Source: Nitriliruptor sp040882075
Lineage (GTDB): Bacteria > Actinomycetota > Nitriliruptoria > Nitriliruptorales > Nitriliruptoraceae
Direction: 5' to 3'
Length of the DNA: 52,664 nt
Assembly (NCBI RefSeq): GCF_040882075.1
Contig: NZ_JBBEBZ010000228.1
Location: forward strand, 1 to 52,664
Positions 23,296-31,866 of the stretch are shown in pieces. The position numbers were made by a program, and so were the translations under genes. A model generated the notes under the pieces. The model worked only from the letters and a program-made list of their open reading frames with translations. It ran no database searches and was not told the origin of the DNA. Positions within the stretch are counted from its first letter, which is position 1. Each line of letters opens with the position of its first letter.

Positions 23296-24179
23296 GGACC
23301 GATCCGTCCGTCCTCGGCGGCATCCGCGACCAACGCGGCGGCGGAGTCGTGGAGGAACAGGACCGAGGCGCGACCGGCGAAGCCGTAGGACCCGGGCACG
23401 GTGGCCCGTTCCACGTTCGCCGGCGGGAGGCGTAGCGCTTCGAACCCGAGCTGCACCAGCTCGGGTCCCGACAGGTCGGTCACGCTGTGCCGCCGCAGGA
23501 CGCCGAGCGCGTGGAGCACCGCCTGGGGGGACGGGTCGGAGACGACCTGACGGTGTGCGGTCGCGAGCAGTTCCGCCTGCGCCCGGGACCGGCCGACGTC
23601 GCCGTCGGGACGGCTCTTGCGATCGCGGGCGTAGACGAGCGCTTCCGGCCCGGAGAGGTTCTGGCGACCGGGAGCGATGTGGGTGTTGCCGACCCGGAGG
23701 GCTCGGGGGACCTCGACCTCGATCCCGTCGAAGCGGGAGACGGCCCGCGAGAACGCGCGCATGCCGGTCAGCAGGTACCCGTCGACGTCCAGCCCGAAGA
23801 GGGCTTCCACGGTCTCGACGCACCGCTCCGGGCCACGTTGCAGGCAGGCGTTGATGCGCTGTCGGCCGAGCCCTGGCACGGGGACGTACGCGTCGCGCGG
23901 GATCGAGATGATCGTGGCGTGCTGGCGGTCCGCTGAGACGAAGAGCAGCTGGAAACCATCGGCGTTTCCCCGCTCGACGACGCCGTCGCGAGGTGGCCCC
24001 ATGTCGGAGCCGAGCAGGAGCAGGGTGAGCGGCTGGCCGTCGCCGACCGGCAGGCGCCACCCCCCGCTCGCCGCAGCGGTCCCCGTCCCGAGCAGCGCGA
24101 ACACGAGCGCGACCACCGCCACCCCCCTGAGGGGGCCGGGACGTGCGTGGGCTCCGGGGCCGTGGTGCCAGCCGATCAC
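23292..24179 (-). CDS. LytR-CpsA-Psr (LCP) family protein
   Basis: 295 aa from GTG at 24179. N-terminal signal anchor (GVAVVALVFALLGTGTAAAS), then the LCP domain: LLLGSDMG, ATIISIPRDAYVPVPGLGRQ with RINAC, FDGIEVEVPRAL and YARDRKSRPDGDVGRSRAQ, including the Arg/Asp residues that bind polyprenyl pyrophosphate. LCP enzymes transfer glycopolymers from lipid carriers to peptidoglycan outside the membrane. Overlaps the lipoprotein gene before it by 4 bases. Confidence 0.88.
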   Translation of the reverse strand: MIGWHHGPGAHARPGPLRGVAVVALVFALLGTGTAAASGGWRLPVGDGQPLTLLLLGSDMGPPRDGVVERGNADGFQLLFVSADRQHATIISIPRDAYVPVPGLGRQRINACLQRGPERCVETVEALFGLDVDGYLLTGMRAFSRAVSRFDGIEVEVPRALRVGNTHIAPGRQNLSGPEALVYARDRKSRPDGDVGRSRAQAELLATAHRQVVSDPSPQAVLHALGVLRRHSVTDLSGPELVQLGFEALRLPPANVERATVPGSYGFAGRASVLFLHDSAAALVADAAEDGRIGP

Positions 24180-24772
24180 GGGCTCGTCTCGGCTGTCGGC
24201 CTAGCGGCGAGCAGGTGGACGCCCTCGGCCGTCGGCAGGAACACGAAGGTCGCGCTCGCCTCGGAGTCGTCGTGCCGGTCGAGGTCGACGGTGACGTGGA
24301 CCCACTCGGGGAGCCCCCGTGCGCCGACGGTGAACGCGTAACGAGCGTGTGTCACCACGCGCGTCGGATCGGTCAGGCCGACCGTCAGTGCCGCCGTCTC
24401 ACCCGTCAGCCCGTCGGCCTCGATCGACCCGGCCCCGCCGCCCACGAGGTCGGTGAGGTGGCCGTCCAGCCACGCCGTCGCGGCGCCGACGGCGGCATCG
24501 ATGGCAGCCGCGTCCGGTGGGGTGCTGACGTCCGCCTCGGCGCCATCGCGGTGCAGGCCGCTGTCCACGATCGAGAGGTCGTTGACGCGGACGTCCACCA
24601 CCTCGCCGGTGACGTCCTCCGGGAGCTCGGACTCCGGCTCGGGTTCCGGTTCCGGTTCCGACGTGGGGATGGCCGTCGGCGCGACGCTCGGAGCTTCGGG
24701 CGCGTCGGACGAACACCCACCGGCCAGCACGGCGGTGAGTGCGAGGCCGAGTGCGAGGCGGGCGACGGTCAC
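24176..24772 (-). CDS. Lipoprotein of unknown function upstream of LCP gene
   Basis: 198 aa from GTG at 24772. Lipobox LAGGC (Cys20), then a Pro/Glu-rich spacer with repeated EPEP, then a domain of about 140 residues with VNDLSIVDSGL, AWLDGHLTDLVGG and PEWVHVTVDLDRHDD. No family recognised. The 4-base overlap with the LCP gene suggests a partner in cell-envelope assembly (inference). Confidence 0.75.
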   Translation of the reverse strand: MTVARLALGLALTAVLAGGCSSDAPEAPSVAPTAIPTSEPEPEPEPESELPEDVTGEVVDVRVNDLSIVDSGLHRDGAEADVSTPPDAAAIDAAVGAATAWLDGHLTDLVGGGAGSIEADGLTGETAALTVGLTDPTRVVTHARYAFTVGARGLPEWVHVTVDLDRHDDSEASATFVFLPTAEGVHLLAARPTAETSP

Positions 24773-24883
24773 GCGCGGGACGGTACCGGCAGGGGTCCTG
24801 AGCGGGAGCGCACCGTCGCTGCGCCGCTCGTTCGTGCGGACGCGACCGCTCCCCGGTGGGGTGCGACGGTGGCCGGTGTGACA

Positions 24884-24897
24884 TCAACTGGTGTTGA
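24884..24897. promoter_or_regulatory. Palindrome in the divergent promoter region
   Basis: TCAAC-TGGT-GTTGA is a perfect inverted repeat with 5-base arms, lying between the lipoprotein gene (minus) and the aldehyde dehydrogenase gene (plus). Possible operator; no regulator gene is adjacent. Confidence 0.3.
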
Positions 24898-24949
24898 CCG
24901 GCCGGTCGCCGGCTCCGTACCGTCCCTGGTCACCCCGCCTGGAGCTGCG

Positions 24950-26617
24950 ATGGCCACCGCCCCCGTGACGACCACCGATGCCGACGACGCGCCCGCGACG
25001 GTGCGGTCCGCCGATGCCGGGTCACGCCCCGGCCCCGGTCTCGGGGTCTCGGCCGCCGTCCCGACGCTCCCGCACCCGGTGCTCGACCGGTTGCTCGCGC
25101 GCGTGGTGACCACCGGTGACCGGGATGACATCACCGTGGATTCGCCGCTGTCGCTCGAGCCGGTCGGTGCCGTCCCGTCCTGCACCGCCGACGACGTCAC
25201 CGAGGCGGTCCGCCGCGCGCGGGCGGCTCAGGTGGGCTGGGCGGCACGGTCGCCACGCCAACGCGCCCGGGTGCTCCGCAGGCTCGGTGACCTCGTGCTC
25301 GAGCGCCAGGACGAGGTCCTCGACCTCATCCAGCTCGAGTCCGGCAAGGTCCGCGGCCACGCCTTCGAGGAGGTCGCCGACGTCGCGATCGTCGCGGGCT
25401 ACTACGCGCGGACGGCCGGTAGCCACCTCGCTCCGCAGCGCCGCGAGGGCGCGTTGCCCCTGCTCACCACCACCAGCGAGGTCCGCCACCCGAAGGGCGT
25501 GGTGGGCTTCATCGCTCCGTGGAACTACCCCCTGTCGATGGCCATCACCGACATCATCCCCGCGCTCGCGGCGGGGAACGCGTGCGTCCTGAAGCCCGCC
25601 CAGCAGACACCGTTCACCGCCCTGTGGATCGTCGACCTGGCGATCGAGGCGGGTGTGCCCGAGGACCTGGTGACGGTGGTCACCGGACGCGGGTCGGTGC
25701 TCGGCACCCCGATGATCGAGCAGGTCGACTTCGTGACCTTCACCGGCTCGACCGAGGTCGGTCGGACCGTCGCTCAGCAGGCCGGCGAGCAGCTCATCGG
25801 CTGCGCGCTCGAGCTCGGCGGCAAGAACGCGATGGTCGTGCTCGAGGACGCCGACCTCGACCGCGCCGTCGACGGTGCCGTGCGGGGTTGCTTCGCGTCC
25901 GCCGGGCAGCTGTGCATCTCCATCGAGCGGTTGCTGGTGCACGAGTCGATCGCTGAGGACTTCACCCAGCGCTTCCTCAGCCGGGTCAACGGCCTGACGC
26001 TGTCCACCGAGCTGGCCTGGGGTGGTGACGTCGGCTCGCTCGCGTCCCGCCAGCAGTTCGAGACCGTGTCGGCGCACGTCGACGACGCGGTGGCCAAGGG
26101 TGCGCGCGTGCTCACCGGCGGTGAACCCCGCACCGCCGTCGGCCCGCTCGTGTACGCCCCGACGGTGCTGACCGACGTCACCCCCGACATGCGCGTGCAC
26201 GGCGAGGAGACCTTCGGCCCGGTCGTGACCCTGTCCACCTTCGCCACCGAGGACCAAGCGATCGCCCGCGCCAACGACAGCGATTACGGCCTGAACGCGA
26301 GCGTGTGGACCCGCGACGTCCGCCGCGGCCAGCGTGTCGCCGCACGCATCCGGTCCGGCACCGTGAACGTCAACGACGCCTACGCCGCGACGTGGGCGTC
26401 GGTCGATGCCCCGATGGGGGGCTTCAAGGACTCCGGACTCGGTCGCCGCCACGGTCGCGAGGGCATCTGGAAGTACACCGAGGTGCAGACCATCGCGTCG
26501 CAGTCGCTCATCCCCGTCGGCTCGTTGCCGTTGCTCTCGGACGAACGGACCGCCGCCGTCCTGTCTCCGGCCGTCAAGCTGCTCGGACGCCTCCCCCGCA
26601 TCCCCCGCTGGTTCTGA
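24950..26617 (+). CDS. NAD(P)-dependent aldehyde dehydrogenase, succinate-semialdehyde type
   Basis: 555 aa from ATG at 24950 with GGAG six bases upstream. The first 60 residues are an extra low-complexity region. Motifs: GVVGFIAPWNYPLSMAITDI, FTGSTEVGRTVA, catalytic base Glu in ALELGGKNAMVV and nucleophile Cys in SAGQLCISIERL, ending with GGFKDSGLGRRHGREGIWKY. The IERL after the Cys and overall pattern resemble GabD2-like succinate-semialdehyde dehydrogenases. It oxidises an aldehyde to a carboxylate. Followed after 45 bases by a reductase gene. Confidence 0.93.
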   Translation: MATAPVTTTDADDAPATVRSADAGSRPGPGLGVSAAVPTLPHPVLDRLLARVVTTGDRDDITVDSPLSLEPVGAVPSCTADDVTEAVRRARAAQVGWAARSPRQRARVLRRLGDLVLERQDEVLDLIQLESGKVRGHAFEEVADVAIVAGYYARTAGSHLAPQRREGALPLLTTTSEVRHPKGVVGFIAPWNYPLSMAITDIIPALAAGNACVLKPAQQTPFTALWIVDLAIEAGVPEDLVTVVTGRGSVLGTPMIEQVDFVTFTGSTEVGRTVAQQAGEQLIGCALELGGKNAMVVLEDADLDRAVDGAVRGCFASAGQLCISIERLLVHESIAEDFTQRFLSRVNGLTLSTELAWGGDVGSLASRQQFETVSAHVDDAVAKGARVLTGGEPRTAVGPLVYAPTVLTDVTPDMRVHGEETFGPVVTLSTFATEDQAIARANDSDYGLNASVWTRDVRRGQRVAARIRSGTVNVNDAYAATWASVDAPMGGFKDSGLGRRHGREGIWKYTEVQTIASQSLIPVGSLPLLSDERTAAVLSPAVKLLGRLPRIPRWF

Positions 26618-26662
26618 GCCAGCGCCACCCTGTCACCGCTGCACCCGTTCGAGGAGCTCTTC

Positions 26663-27757
26663 GTGCCCCGCACCGTCCTGTTCACCGGCTTCCCCGGTTT
26701 CCTCGGCACCGAGCTGCTGCCACGCGTCCTGCATCGCGATCCGGAGGCCGTGGCCGTCTGTCTCGTGCAACGCTCCTTCCTGGAGCTCGCCCGAGCGCGC
26801 GTCGACCAGCTCGTCGCGGCGGACGCGTCGACCGCCGACCGCATCGAGCTGGTGGTCGGTGACATCACCAAGTCCGATCTCGGCCTCGGTGACGCCTACG
26901 CCGACCTGGTGGCACGCACCAACGAGGTGTTCCACCTCGCCGCGGTCTACGACCTCGAGGTGGCCCGCCCCGTCGGCATGGCGGTCAACGTCGACGGCAC
27001 CCGCCACGTGGTCGACTTCTGCCGCGCCTGCCCCGACCTCGACCGGCTGCAGTACGTGTCGACCTGTTACGTGTCTGGGCGCTGGCCGGGGATCTTCCGC
27101 GAGACCGACCTGGTCAAGGGGCAGCGCTTCAACAACTTCTACGAGGAGACCAAGTACCTCGCCGAGGTCATCGTCGCCGAGGCGGCAGCCGACGGCTTGC
27201 CCACGACCATCTACCGGCCATCGGTCGTCGGCGGTGACTCGACGACCGGCGCGACCCAGAAGTACGACGGCCCCTACTTCATCCTGCGGTGGCTCGTGAA
27301 GCAGCCGCGGGTGGCGGTGATGCCCACCGTCGGGGACCCGGACGGGTACCGGTTCAACATCGTCCCGCGCGACTACGTGGTCGACGCCATCGACGCGCTC
27401 GCCGCGCGCGACGACACCCTCGGCGCCACCTACGCGCTGGCCGACCCCGAGCCGTACACCATCCGCGATCTGATCGAACTGTTCAGCGAGGCGACGAACA
27501 AGCGGCTCGTGACCGTCCCGCTCACGATGGGGATCGCCAAGTTCGCGCTCCGCCGGGTCCCGGGGGTCCAGGCGCTCATGGGGCTGCCCCCGGCGTCGGT
27601 GAACTACTTCAGCCACCCGGCCCACTACACCACCGACCAGGCGGACGCGGCGCTCGTCGAGGACGGCATCGCCCGGCCCGACCGCGAGACCTGGTTCCGG
27701 GCGATGGCGGCCTACGTCAAGGCCAACCCCGACGTCCCGTCCCAGGCGATGATCTGA
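26663..27757 (+). CDS. Extended SDR, fatty acyl-CoA reductase-like (NAD_binding_4)
   Basis: 364 aa from GTG at 26663 with GAGGAG upstream. N-terminal nucleotide-binding FTGFPGFLGTELLPRVL, EVFHLAAVYDLEV, and catalytic Tyr-x-x-x-Lys in NFYEETKYLAE. The pattern (VGDIT, STCYVSGR, YRPSVVGGD) fits the family of fatty acyl-CoA reductases and related epimerases. Cytoplasmic, NAD(P)-dependent. With the aldehyde dehydrogenase it could interconvert acyl, aldehyde and alcohol forms of a lipid; that coupling is inference. Confidence 0.86.
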   Translation: MPRTVLFTGFPGFLGTELLPRVLHRDPEAVAVCLVQRSFLELARARVDQLVAADASTADRIELVVGDITKSDLGLGDAYADLVARTNEVFHLAAVYDLEVARPVGMAVNVDGTRHVVDFCRACPDLDRLQYVSTCYVSGRWPGIFRETDLVKGQRFNNFYEETKYLAEVIVAEAAADGLPTTIYRPSVVGGDSTTGATQKYDGPYFILRWLVKQPRVAVMPTVGDPDGYRFNIVPRDYVVDAIDALAARDDTLGATYALADPEPYTIRDLIELFSEATNKRLVTVPLTMGIAKFALRRVPGVQALMGLPPASVNYFSHPAHYTTDQADAALVEDGIARPDRETWFRAMAAYVKANPDVPSQAMI

Positions 27758-27812
27758 GGTCGGCGGTGGTGGCTTGAGCGTCACCGCTCACGCGACCGCT
27801 CGTTGGTCGATG

Positions 27813-27834
27813 CGGACCGCACGGTGGCGGTCCG
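27813..27834 (+). terminator. Hairpin after the SDR gene
   Basis: CGGACCGC (27813-27820) and GCGGTCCG (27827-27834), perfect 8-base arms with a 6-base loop, 55 bases after the stop. Confidence 0.5.
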
Positions 27835-27855
27835 GTCGGCCGATGGGGCGTCACG

Positions 27856-28062
27856 GTGGCTCGGGTGCTGGTGATCGACGACGACCCACAGGTCGTGGTC
27901 TCCCTCGACCTGCAGCTGCTCTCGGGTGCGGACGAGCAGCGTCTGGCCGCCGTGGCCGATCGCATCGGTGCCCGTTGGCTCCGCAAGCCCGTCGACCCGC
28001 AGCAGCTCGCCCGGGTGGTCGGGGGTGCATCGCCCCACCGCGAGCTGGACCCGAGCAGCTGA
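27856..28062 (+). CDS. Internally deleted receiver-domain protein
   Basis: 68 aa from GTG at 27856. It begins like a receiver (VARVLVIDDDPQVVVSLDLQ), then jumps to the switch region LLSGADEQRLAAVADRIGAR and the conserved Lys in WLRKPVDPQQL. About 50 residues, including the strand carrying the phospho-acceptor Asp, are missing while the frame stays open. Either a decaying gene with an in-frame deletion or a non-phosphorylatable mini-protein; the first is more likely. It is unrelated in position to the intact response regulator at 20387. Confidence 0.55.
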   Translation: MARVLVIDDDPQVVVSLDLQLLSGADEQRLAAVADRIGARWLRKPVDPQQLARVVGGASPHRELDPSS

Positions 28063-28166
28063 CCGCCCACGGCCGTCGTCAGCGCCCGGCGTCCTGAAGC
28101 GCCTCGGTACGCTGCCGACCCTCGCACGCCCCGGATCCGCCGGGGGCCGACCCGCAGGAGCTGACG

Positions 28167-28469
28167 ATGCCCCGCGTCGCGATCGACGTGCTGCTCAAGC
28201 ACGAGATCCTGGACCCGCAGGGTCGTGCGGTGGAGGACGCGCTCCCCGGGCTCGGGTTCGACAGCGTGTCGGACGTGCGTATCGGCAAGCACCTCGAGCT
28301 CGACGTCGAGGCGGCCGACCACGCCGAGCTCGAGACCCTCGTCACGCGGATGTGCGCGGACTTCCTCACCAACCCGGTCATCGAGTCCTACACCTGGCGG
28401 GTGCTCGACGGCGCCACGGGTGGGTCGGCGAGCGCCACCGCGAGCGGGTCGGCGAGCGCCACCGCGTGA
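28167..28469 (+). CDS. purS: Phosphoribosylformylglycinamidine synthase subunit PurS
   Basis: 100 aa from ATG at 28167 with GGAG upstream. Standard PurS core of 80 residues (VAIDVLLKHEILDPQGRAVE, SDVRIGKHLELDVEA, LTNPVIESYTW) bridging PurL and PurQ in FGAM synthase. The last 16 residues are a Gly/Ser/Ala/Thr repeat (ATGGSASATASGSASATA) not found in typical PurS and encoded by an 18-base duplication. Overlaps the next gene by GTGA. Confidence 0.9.
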   Translation: MPRVAIDVLLKHEILDPQGRAVEDALPGLGFDSVSDVRIGKHLELDVEAADHAELETLVTRMCADFLTNPVIESYTWRVLDGATGGSASATASGSASATA

Positions 28470-29230
28470 GCGAACGCCCGCCGCTGCCGCCGCTGCGCGA
28501 CGACGGCCTGCCGACGTTGCCCACCGGCGAGCCGGTGCTGCACCGGTGGTTCGTGATCGCGATGCTGATCCTGGTCCCGATCGGCATCGTTGTGATGATC
28601 TGGGCCGCCACGTTCCTGGCCGGCCGCGAGACGATCCCGCCCGCCGAGCGCCGCCCGGCCGGCGACGAGGTGACCACCGTCGACCGGGGCGACGCGGTCC
28701 TCGGGACCGTCGAGGACGCCGAGCCAGGCCCGTCCTGCACCGCCGCCGTGTCGCTGATCGGCGATCCCGGTGCTCGTGCTGCGGGGTCCCGAGCGCTCGG
28801 CGCCGCGTGCGCCCTGCTGCGGAGCGGCCAGTTCCCCGCGGCGGAGTCGGGTCTACGCGAGTGGACGACCACGCGTGGCCAGCTGCGGTTCGCCGTCTTC
28901 GAGCTGTCCGGGGTCGAATCGTCGCTGCGCGCCACCGACGACCAGCGGATCGTCCTCGAACTGAACGCAGCGTTCCAGTTCGAGGACGCCACCCGCGCCG
29001 CGCCGGCGATCATCGGTCAGCTGACCCTCCTCGGCGAGGACGACTTCCCCGGCACGCCGATCAGCGCCGAGGCTGCGCTGACCGCTGCCGAGGCGCAGCT
29101 CGCCGCCTGCGATCGTCTGGTCTTCCCCGAGGGGGACCCGCGCGGCTGCCTCGATGTCGAGGAGCTGCTCGACGAACCCGACCCGCTGGCGTCGCTGATC
29201 GCCGCGGGGTACCGGCCGGGCGACGGCTAG
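28466..29230 (+). CDS. Single-pass membrane protein between purS and purQ
   Basis: 254 aa from GTG at 28466 inside the purS stop. A short Pro-rich cytoplasmic start is followed by one membrane helix (FVIAMLILVPIGIVVMIWAA) and an extracytoplasmic domain of about 200 residues with two Cys (PSCTAA, GAACALL) and a later pair (LAACDRL, RGCLDVE) that may form disulfides. No family recognised. Its position inside the purSQ unit and coupling to purS are unusual for a membrane protein. Confidence 0.72.
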   Translation: MSERPPLPPLRDDGLPTLPTGEPVLHRWFVIAMLILVPIGIVVMIWAATFLAGRETIPPAERRPAGDEVTTVDRGDAVLGTVEDAEPGPSCTAAVSLIGDPGARAAGSRALGAACALLRSGQFPAAESGLREWTTTRGQLRFAVFELSGVESSLRATDDQRIVLELNAAFQFEDATRAAPAIIGQLTLLGEDDFPGTPISAEAALTAAEAQLAACDRLVFPEGDPRGCLDVEELLDEPDPLASLIAAGYRPGDG

Positions 29231-29240
29231 CTTGCTCCCG

Positions 29241-29295
29241 CTCGACCGCTCGACCGCTCGACCGCTCGACCGCTCCACCGCTCGAACGCTCCCCG
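29241..29295. repeat. 8-base tandem repeat upstream of purQ
   Basis: CTCGACCG is repeated four times exactly (29241-29272), followed by CTCCACCG and CTCGAACG with one mismatch each and a partial copy. It fills most of the 89-base gap before purQ. Copy number could vary by slippage. Confidence 0.85.
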
Positions 29296-29319
29296 CTCCA
29301 TCGCCCCCGGAGGACCCCC

Positions 29320-29997
29320 GTGCGCATCGGTGTCGTGACCTTCCCCGGCTCGCTCGACGACGGGGACGCACGGACGGCCGTCGCCGCGGTCGGTGGCGAG
29401 CCGGTCCGCCTCTGGCACGCCGACGAGACCGTGGACGGCGTCGACGCGGTCATCCTGCCGGGCGGTTTCAGCTACGGGGACTACCTGCGCTGCGGTGCGG
29501 TCGCGCACCGCTCCCCGGTCATGCGGGCGGTCGCCGACCTCGCTCGCGGTGGCGGGCCGGTGCTCGGGATCTGCAACGGCTTCCAGGTGCTGTGCGAGGC
29601 GGGGCTGCTGCCCGGCGCGCTCCTGCGCAACGCGCGGCTCCGGTTCGTCTGCAAGGACGTGCCGCTGACGATCGACACCGCCGACACCGCCTGGACCCGG
29701 AGCTTCCGGCGGGGCGAGACGGTCATCATCCCGGTCAAGAACGGTGAGGGTCGCTACCACGCCGATCCGGACACCCTCGATCAGCTCGAGGCTGAGGGAC
29801 GGGTCGTCGCCAGGTACGCCCTGGGGACCAACCCCAACGGGTCCGAGCGGGACATCGCCGGGGTCTGCAACGAGACGGGCAACGTCGTCGGTCTGATGCC
29901 CCACCCCGAGCACGCGGTCGACCCCGAGCTCGTCGGCGGGACCGACGGGCGCGGGTTCTTCAGCAGCGTGCTCGAGGCCGCGGCCACCTCCGCCTGA
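29320..29997 (+). CDS. purQ: Phosphoribosylformylglycinamidine synthase subunit PurQ
   Basis: 225 aa from GTG at 29320 with GGAGG nine bases upstream. Class I glutamine amidotransferase that supplies ammonia to PurL: IGVVTFPGSLDDGDA, LPGGFSYGDYLRCGA, nucleophile Cys in VLGICNGFQVLCEAG, and His/Glu of the triad in GLMPHPEHAVD. Length is normal. Converges on the acyl-CoA dehydrogenase gene with one base between the stops. purL lies 5 kb away. Confidence 0.96.
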   Translation: MRIGVVTFPGSLDDGDARTAVAAVGGEPVRLWHADETVDGVDAVILPGGFSYGDYLRCGAVAHRSPVMRAVADLARGGGPVLGICNGFQVLCEAGLLPGALLRNARLRFVCKDVPLTIDTADTAWTRSFRRGETVIIPVKNGEGRYHADPDTLDQLEAEGRVVARYALGTNPNGSERDIAGVCNETGNVVGLMPHPEHAVDPELVGGTDGRGFFSSVLEAAATSA

Positions 29998-29998
29998 T

Positions 29999-31144
29999 CT
30001 AGGCGAGCAGCAGGCGCGAGACCACCTCGGTCATGATCTCGTTGGTCCCGCCGCCGATGCCGAGGATGCGGGCGTCGCGGTAGTGGCGCTCGACCTCGCT
30101 CTCGCGCATGTACCCCATGCCGCCGTGGAGCTGCACGGCGTCGTCGACCACGCGGTCGCAGGCGAACACCGCGGTGTTCTTGGCCATCGCGATCTCCTTG
30201 ATGACATCGTCTCCGGCCTGCCAGCGCTCGGCGACCGCCCGCGTGTAGGTGCGAGCCACGTCCACCTGGCGCGCCATCTCGGCGATGCGGTGACGCACCA
30301 CCTGCCGGGTCGCGATGGGGCGGCCGAAGGTCTGGCGCTCCTTGGCGTAGCGGATGGTCAGGTCGAGACAGCGCTGCGCGGTGGCGTAGGCCTGGACGGC
30401 CAGCGACAGCCGTTCCGCGGCGAACTGCTGCATGATCTGCAGGAACCCGCTGTTCTCCGCGCCGATGAGGTTGCCGGCCGGGACGCGCACCTGATCGAAG
30501 CGCAGCTCACCGGTGTCCGAGCACAGCCAGCCCATCTTCTTCAGGGGTGCCGACACCTCGAGTCCGGGGCTGTCGGCATCGATCACCAGCAGCGAGATCC
30601 CGCCAGCTCCGGCGTCACCCGTGCGGACCGCGGTGGTGATGAAGTCGGCCCGGGTCGCCGAGGTGATGAACATCTTGGCGCCGGTGACGACGTACTCGTC
30701 CCCCTCGCGGACGGCACGCGTGGTGATGCCCGCGACGTCCGACCCGGCCTCCGGTTCGGTGATCGCCAGCGACACGATGGCGTCCCCGGCCAGCACCGGT
30801 CGCGCCACGCGATCGATCTGCCTCGGGTCGCCGGCGGTGATGAGGTGGGGCAGTCCGATCCCGTGGGTGAACAGTCCCGCCAGCAGCCCCGACGACCCGC
30901 CAGCCTGGATCATCTCCTCAGCGATCACCCAGGTGTCGACCGCGGTGCCGCCCGCCCCACCGACGTGCTCGGGGAAGCCGACGCCGAGCAGGCCCGCGTC
31001 CGCCGCGGTCCGGTGCAAGCTCAGCGGCAGCGCCCCGGCCTCCTCCCAGGCCGCGATGTTGGGGACGACCTCCCGCTCGGTGAAGCGCCGCGTGCTCTCG
31101 CGGAGCGCGAGACGTTCGGGGGTGTCCCAGATCGGATCGTGCAC
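29999..31144 (-). CDS. Acyl-CoA dehydrogenase
   Basis: 381 aa from GTG at 31144 with AGGAG eight bases upstream. FAD-dependent alpha,beta-dehydrogenation of an acyl-CoA. Domains in order: helical N-domain, beta-domain with SLAITEPEAGSDVAGI, and helical C-domain with YAKERQTFGRPIA and QLHGGMGYMRESEVERHYRD. The end reads ILGIGGGTNEIM, with Gly where short- and medium-chain enzymes have the catalytic Glu, so the base probably sits elsewhere as in long-chain and isovaleryl types. Divergent from a tetR gene sharing an operator-like palindrome. Confidence 0.95.
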   Translation of the reverse strand: MHDPIWDTPERLALRESTRRFTEREVVPNIAAWEEAGALPLSLHRTAADAGLLGVGFPEHVGGAGGTAVDTWVIAEEMIQAGGSSGLLAGLFTHGIGLPHLITAGDPRQIDRVARPVLAGDAIVSLAITEPEAGSDVAGITTRAVREGDEYVVTGAKMFITSATRADFITTAVRTGDAGAGGISLLVIDADSPGLEVSAPLKKMGWLCSDTGELRFDQVRVPAGNLIGAENSGFLQIMQQFAAERLSLAVQAYATAQRCLDLTIRYAKERQTFGRPIATRQVVRHRIAEMARQVDVARTYTRAVAERWQAGDDVIKEIAMAKNTAVFACDRVVDDAVQLHGGMGYMRESEVERHYRDARILGIGGGTNEIMTEVVSRLLLA

Positions 31145-31172
31145 GGTGGGCTCCTACGTCCGGGCGGCATCG

Positions 31173-31207
31173 GGAACGGTGAGGTTCATCTTGTACGGTA
31201 CCGTTCC
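31173..31207. promoter_or_regulatory. Candidate TetR operator between acyl-CoA dehydrogenase and tetR
   Basis: GGAACGGT (31173-31180) and ACCGTTCC (31200-31207) are perfect inverted 8-base arms; inside them ACGGTACCGT (31195-31204) is a 10-base perfect palindrome. The element lies midway in the divergent promoter region, ideal for a TetR repressor acting on both genes. Confidence 0.6.
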
Positions 31208-31239
31208 TGATGCGATCTGGCGACACGGAGGGAGGCGAG

Positions 31240-31866
31240 GTGAGCGACGGCGAGCGCGTCTACGGCGGCCTCGACGCCACGCAGCGCCACCGACGCCGGC
31301 GCGAACAGCTGCTCGACGCCGGTCTTGAGCGCTTCGCTGCTGACGGCTGGTCGGAAGCCACGGTCGCAGGCATCTGCCGGACCGCAGGTTTGAGCCAGCG
31401 CTACCTCTACGAGCACTTCGCCGACCGCGAGGAGCTGTTCCTCGCCGTGGTCGAGCGCATCAGCGACGAGGTGGAGCAGGTGATCCGGGTGGCCGTCGCC
31501 ACCCCGGAAGCCGACGCGGTCGTGCGAGCGCGGCTCGTGCTGGAGGGCATCGTCGACCGCTTCGCGTCCGATCCGCGGCAGGTCCGGGTCGCGCTGGTCG
31601 AGTCGCTGGCGACGGAGCGGTTCCGCATGCGGCGCCGCGAGCTGTTGGCTCGGTTCGGCGACCTGGCGGCGCGCCTGATGCGAGCGCTCCGCGACGACGA
31701 CCGCAAGGCTGGGTCGGCCGGTCCCGCCGAGGCGGTCACGGGGGCGCTCCTGACCGGGGGGGTCGTCGAGCTGCTCATCGCCTGGGCCACCGATGCGGCG
31801 ACGGTCCCTCCAGACGAGCTCATCGACCACGTCGTCGCACTGGCCACCGCCGCCGCACGTCTCTGA
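31240..31866 (+). CDS. TetR-family regulator of the acyl-CoA gene cluster
   Basis: 208 aa from GTG at 31240, chosen for GGAGG six to seven bases upstream; an ATG at 31210 is in frame. HTH near residues 30-65 (ATVAGICRTAGLSQRYLYEH then FADREELF), with SQRYLYEHF typical of fatty-acid-responsive TetR proteins. The C-terminal domain is helical. Flanked by acyl-CoA dehydrogenase and thiolase/hydratase genes, so acyl-CoA is a likely effector (inference). The stop codon lies within the first unit of the following tandem repeat. Confidence 0.88.
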   Translation: MSDGERVYGGLDATQRHRRRREQLLDAGLERFAADGWSEATVAGICRTAGLSQRYLYEHFADREELFLAVVERISDEVEQVIRVAVATPEADAVVRARLVLEGIVDRFASDPRQVRVALVESLATERFRMRRRELLARFGDLAARLMRALRDDDRKAGSAGPAEAVTGALLTGGVVELLIAWATDAATVPPDELIDHVVALATAAARL

